Source of the DNA: UBA724 sp049596815
Lineage (GTDB): Bacteria > Bacteroidota > Bacteroidia > Flavobacteriales > Flavobacteriaceae
Direction: 5' to 3'
DNA length: 7,958 nucleotides
Assembly (NCBI GenBank): GCA_049596815.1
Contig: JBMYLY010000061.1
Location: 1 to 7,958 of the forward strand
Shown here: positions 5,665 through 7,958 of the stretch, one piece after another
Position numbering within the stretch: position 1 is the stretch's first letter
Layout of the letters: each line of letters starts with the position of its first letter
Position numbers and translations under genes: made by a program
The notes under the pieces: generated by a model
What the model saw: only the letters and a program-made list of their open reading frames with translations
Told to the model about the DNA's origin: nothing
The model's database searches: none

Positions 5665-6543
5665 TTAGAGATGTTTGCGCGTATAGGCCAAGAAAGTATT
5701 TTGAAGCAACATAGCGATGGTCATCGGCCCCACACCTCCTGGAACAGGCGTGATATAGCTTGCCTTTTCTTTGACGGCTTCGAAATCTACGTCTCCGGTG
5801 ATCACATAGCCTTTGGGATGACTTTCGTCAGGCACGCGGGTAATGCCCACATCAATGATGATAGCGCCTTCTTTGACCATATCGGCTTTGAGAAAATTGG
5901 GAACCCCAAGGGCCGAAACAACCACATCAGCAGAACGAGTAATATCCGCCAAATTTTGGGTACGGCTGTGCGTTAGGGTTACTGTTGCATTGCCAGGTTG
6001 GTTTTTTCCACTCAACAAAATACTCATTGGGCGACCCACGATGTGACTGCGACCAATCACCACAGCATGCTTACCCGAAATGTCTAGGTTATAGCGTTTG
6101 AGCAACTCCACAATCCCAAAAGGAGTGGCAGGGATAAAAGTTTCCATCTCCAAGGCCATCTTACCAAAATTGGTAGGGTGAAAACCATCTACGTCTTTGT
6201 CGGGATCAATGGCCAAAAGGATTTTTTCTTCGTCTATGTGTTTGGGCAAGGGCAATTGAACAATAAAACCGTCTAAAGAATCATCGTTGTTGAGCTTGTC
6301 GATCTGGTTTAACAGTTCCTCCTCGCTTATGGTTTCTTCAAGACGAATTAGGGTAGAATCAAAACCAATTTTTTCACAAGAACGCACCTTACTACCTACA
6401 TAAGTAAGACTCGCGCCATCGTTTCCGACAAGTACAGCTGCCAAATGCGGGGGGCGTTTGCCCTGAGCTTTGATTTGAGTAACCTTTTGGGTCAACTCCT
6501 CCTTGATTTGGTTGGAAACCTGTTTTCCGTCTAAAATTTTCAT
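5665..6543 (-). CDS. folD: Bifunctional methylenetetrahydrofolate dehydrogenase / methenyltetrahydrofolate cyclohydrolase FolD
   Basis: FolD interconverts 5,10-methylene-THF, 5,10-methenyl-THF and 10-formyl-THF in the cytoplasm, supplying one-carbon units for purines and formyl-methionine. The 292-residue length is normal. The catalytic Y48 and K52 (YVGSK) match the cyclohydrolase/dehydrogenase pair known in E. coli FolD. Also present are VQLPLP (95-100), DKDVDGFHP (115-123), the NADP-loop GRSHIVGRP (164-172), DVGI (231-234) and PVPGGVGPMT (266-275). All expected residues are intact. The ATG overlaps the ffh stop codon by 4 nt (ATGA), indicating translational coupling, and an AAGGGA stretch just before it could act as a ribosome binding site although it also encodes the end of Ffh. 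queE follows after 2 nt. Confidence 0.97.
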   Translation of the reverse strand: MKILDGKQVSNQIKEELTQKVTQIKAQGKRPPHLAAVLVGNDGASLTYVGSKVRSCEKIGFDSTLIRLEETISEEELLNQIDKLNNDDSLDGFIVQLPLPKHIDEEKILLAIDPDKDVDGFHPTNFGKMALEMETFIPATPFGIVELLKRYNLDISGKHAVVIGRSHIVGRPMSILLSGKNQPGNATVTLTHSRTQNLADITRSADVVVSALGVPNFLKADMVKEGAIIIDVGITRVPDESHPKGYVITGDVDFEAVKEKASYITPVPGGVGPMTIAMLLQNTFLAYTRKHL

Positions 6544-7862
6544 ATTCCCTTCATCATTTGCATCAACTTGGCAGCACCGCCGCGTTGTACCATTTTCATC
6601 ATTTTTTCCATCTGTTCAAACTGCTTTACCAAGCGGTTTACATCGTCCATTTTTACGCCCGCACCCTTGGCAATGCGTTTTTTTCTACTGTGATTGAGCA
6701 GTTTGGGTTGGCTACGCTCTTTGGGTGTCATCGATTGGATAATGGCCTCAATACCTTTAAAAGCATTTTCGTCTATATCAGCCTCTTTGATTTTTCCGGC
6801 ACCCGGAATCATACCTACCAAATCTTTCATACTTCCCATTTTTTGGACTTGTTTGATTTGGCTTAAAAAGTCATCGAAACCAAAAGTTTTTTTGGCAACT
6901 TTTTGTTGGATTTTTTTGGCCTCTTCCACATCAAAAGCCTGTTGGGCACGCTCTACCAAAGAAACCACATCCCCCATACCCAATATGCGGTCTGCCATAC
7001 GGTCAGGGTGGAAAACATCAATGGCATCCATTTGCTCACCCGTTCCGATAAACTTTATGGGTTTGTTGACCACTGATTTGATAGACAAAGCGGCCCCACC
7101 TCGGGTGTCACCATCGAGTTTGGTGAGTACGACTCCCTCAAAATTGAGTCGGTCATGAAATACTTTGGCTGTATTGACTGCATCCTGACCCGTCATAGAG
7201 TCGACCACAAACAAGGTTTCTGATGGTGAAGTAACTTTGTGAATGGCACTGATTTCGTCCATCAGGGCTTCGTCAACAGCCAAACGTCCAGCGGTATCGA
7301 TAATCACCACCTGGTGTCCGTTTTGCTTGGCATGGGCAATAGCAGCTTGTGCAATGCCCACGGGGTCGTTGGACTCGGGTATGCTAAACACCTCGGCACC
7401 AATTTGTTCTCCCAGAACGGCCAACTGATCGCGGGCTGCGGGACGGTACACATCGCAAGCCACCAACAAGATTTTTTTGGACTGTCGTTTTTGGATATAA
7501 GCAGCCAGCTTGGCTGAAAAAGTAGTTTTACCCGAACCTTGTAGTCCGGCCATAAGCACTACTGCGGGTTTGCTGTTTAGGTCTATGCCTTGGCTTTGAC
7601 CGCCCATGAGTTCTGTCAGCTCATCTTTTACGATTTTCACCAATAACTGTCCGGGGTTGATGGTGGTCAAAACCTTTTGTCCAAGCGCTTTTTGCTTGAC
7701 ATTTTCAGAAAAGGTTTTGGCGGTTTTAAAATTCACGTCGGCATCCAGTAGGGCACGACGGATTTCTTTCATGGTTTCGGCCACATTGATTTCTGTGATG
7801 CGACCTTGTCCTTTAAGGACTTTTAAAGCGTCATCTAATTTTTTACTAAACCGATCAAACAT
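6540..7862 (-). CDS. ffh: Signal recognition particle protein Ffh (SRP54 GTPase)
   Basis: Ffh binds 4.5S RNA and the signal sequences of nascent membrane proteins, then docks on the FtsY receptor in a GTP-dependent cycle. The 440 residues show the standard N-G-M order. A helical N domain covers about 1-90. The G domain has P-loop GLQGSGKTT (106-114), DVYRPAARDQL (137-147), DTAGR (189-193), TKLD (247-250) and GTGE (273-276). A methionine-rich M domain runs from about 300 to the end, with the RNA-binding SRKKRIAKGAG (392-402) and a Met-rich tail. In many Ffh proteins the RNA-binding motif ends GSG; here it is GAG, a mild change. The gene leads the folD-queE-ykgJ cluster. A TAATTTTG -7 match lies 23 nt upstream of the ATG. 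Length and all motifs are complete. Confidence 0.98.
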   Translation of the reverse strand: MFDRFSKKLDDALKVLKGQGRITEINVAETMKEIRRALLDADVNFKTAKTFSENVKQKALGQKVLTTINPGQLLVKIVKDELTELMGGQSQGIDLNSKPAVVLMAGLQGSGKTTFSAKLAAYIQKRQSKKILLVACDVYRPAARDQLAVLGEQIGAEVFSIPESNDPVGIAQAAIAHAKQNGHQVVIIDTAGRLAVDEALMDEISAIHKVTSPSETLFVVDSMTGQDAVNTAKVFHDRLNFEGVVLTKLDGDTRGGAALSIKSVVNKPIKFIGTGEQMDAIDVFHPDRMADRILGMGDVVSLVERAQQAFDVEEAKKIQQKVAKKTFGFDDFLSQIKQVQKMGSMKDLVGMIPGAGKIKEADIDENAFKGIEAIIQSMTPKERSQPKLLNHSRKKRIAKGAGVKMDDVNRLVKQFEQMEKMMKMVQRGGAAKLMQMMKGI

Positions 7863-7958
7863 GGATGCTTATAGATTAGAAGTGCCAAAATTAAGCATTT
7901 GTGTTGGGTTTAAACAGGCGATTCAAACCAAAAATCACCAATACATGGGGAAAAGTAA
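7863..7958. other. Upstream region of ffh, no confident gene
   Basis: These 96 nt precede ffh. On the minus strand one frame is open from the window edge to a TAA at 7891-7893 (ending N-T-N-A), and a second to a TAA near the GTTTAAAC palindrome at 7908-7915. Either could be the tail of an upstream gene, but neither is recognisable. On the plus strand an ATG at 7945 gives only M-G-K-S before the edge. I cannot choose among these. No RNA gene or terminator hairpin is visible. Confidence 0.4.
7886..7893 (-). promoter_or_regulatory. Candidate -7 promoter element for the ffh-folD-queE-ykgJ cluster
   Basis: The minus strand reads TAATTTTG, an exact match to TAnnTTTG, 23 nt before the ffh ATG. This would give an mRNA leader of roughly 15-20 nt. 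At the -33 position there is only a TTT (about 18 nt spacer) rather than TTG. The next TTG is about 30 nt upstream, too far. Confidence 0.42.

Noticed and set aside
6694..7158. Plus-strand 154-codon open frame inside ffh
   Set aside because: Fully antisense to the conserved Ffh reading frame, Ser/Ile-rich as expected for a shadow frame, with no upstream signals.

Overview
The window looks like an ordinary chromosomal segment from a member of the Bacteroidota. Three things point there. Matches to the Bacteroidota -7 promoter hexad/octad (TAnnTTTG) stand just upstream of three genes. Clear Shine-Dalgarno sequences are generally absent. The proteins have Bacteroidota-like family features, such as the short QueE and the ffh-folD-queE order. 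Genus cannot be told from this sequence. All genes but one are on the minus strand.

Right side, 4557-7862 (minus strand, read right to left): a tight four-gene cluster, ffh (signal recognition particle GTPase), folD (one-carbon folate enzyme), queE (radical SAM enzyme of 7-deazaguanine synthesis) and a YkgJ-type cysteine-cluster protein. The junctions are a 4-nt ATGA overlap, a 2-nt gap and a 4-nt GTGA overlap, so they are almost certainly one transcript. A -7 promoter match lies 23 nt before ffh.

Middle, 4325-4556: a 232-nt intergenic stretch holding three palindromic repeat units. Two are exactly 32 nt with the same ends (TTAAGG...TGACA) but different stems, in opposite orientation. The third is a longer unit of the same style. 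They resemble REP-like or MITE-like extragenic palindromes.

Centre-left, 1117-4324: a sterol desaturase-family membrane di-iron hydroxylase (minus), a NamZ/DUF1343 exo-beta-N-acetylmuramidase (the only plus-strand gene) and a LolE/FtsX-type ABC transporter permease (minus). The NamZ gene is wedged in with no free DNA on either side. Its 3' end overlaps the desaturase by 14 nt, and its likely start overlaps the permease start.

Left side, 1-1053: a PLP-dependent enzyme of the cystathionine beta-synthase/cysteine synthase family, preceded by a strong TACCTTTG -7 element only 4 nt from its start codon. At the very edge (1-15) there is a possible start of another minus-strand gene.

The gene content is housekeeping metabolism, protein targeting and envelope/peptidoglycan functions. 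I see no defence system, prophage, CRISPR array, RNA gene or other clear novel system. The most interesting items are the palindromic repeat block, the very compact arrangement around namZ, and the uncharacterised cysteine-cluster protein translationally coupled to queE.
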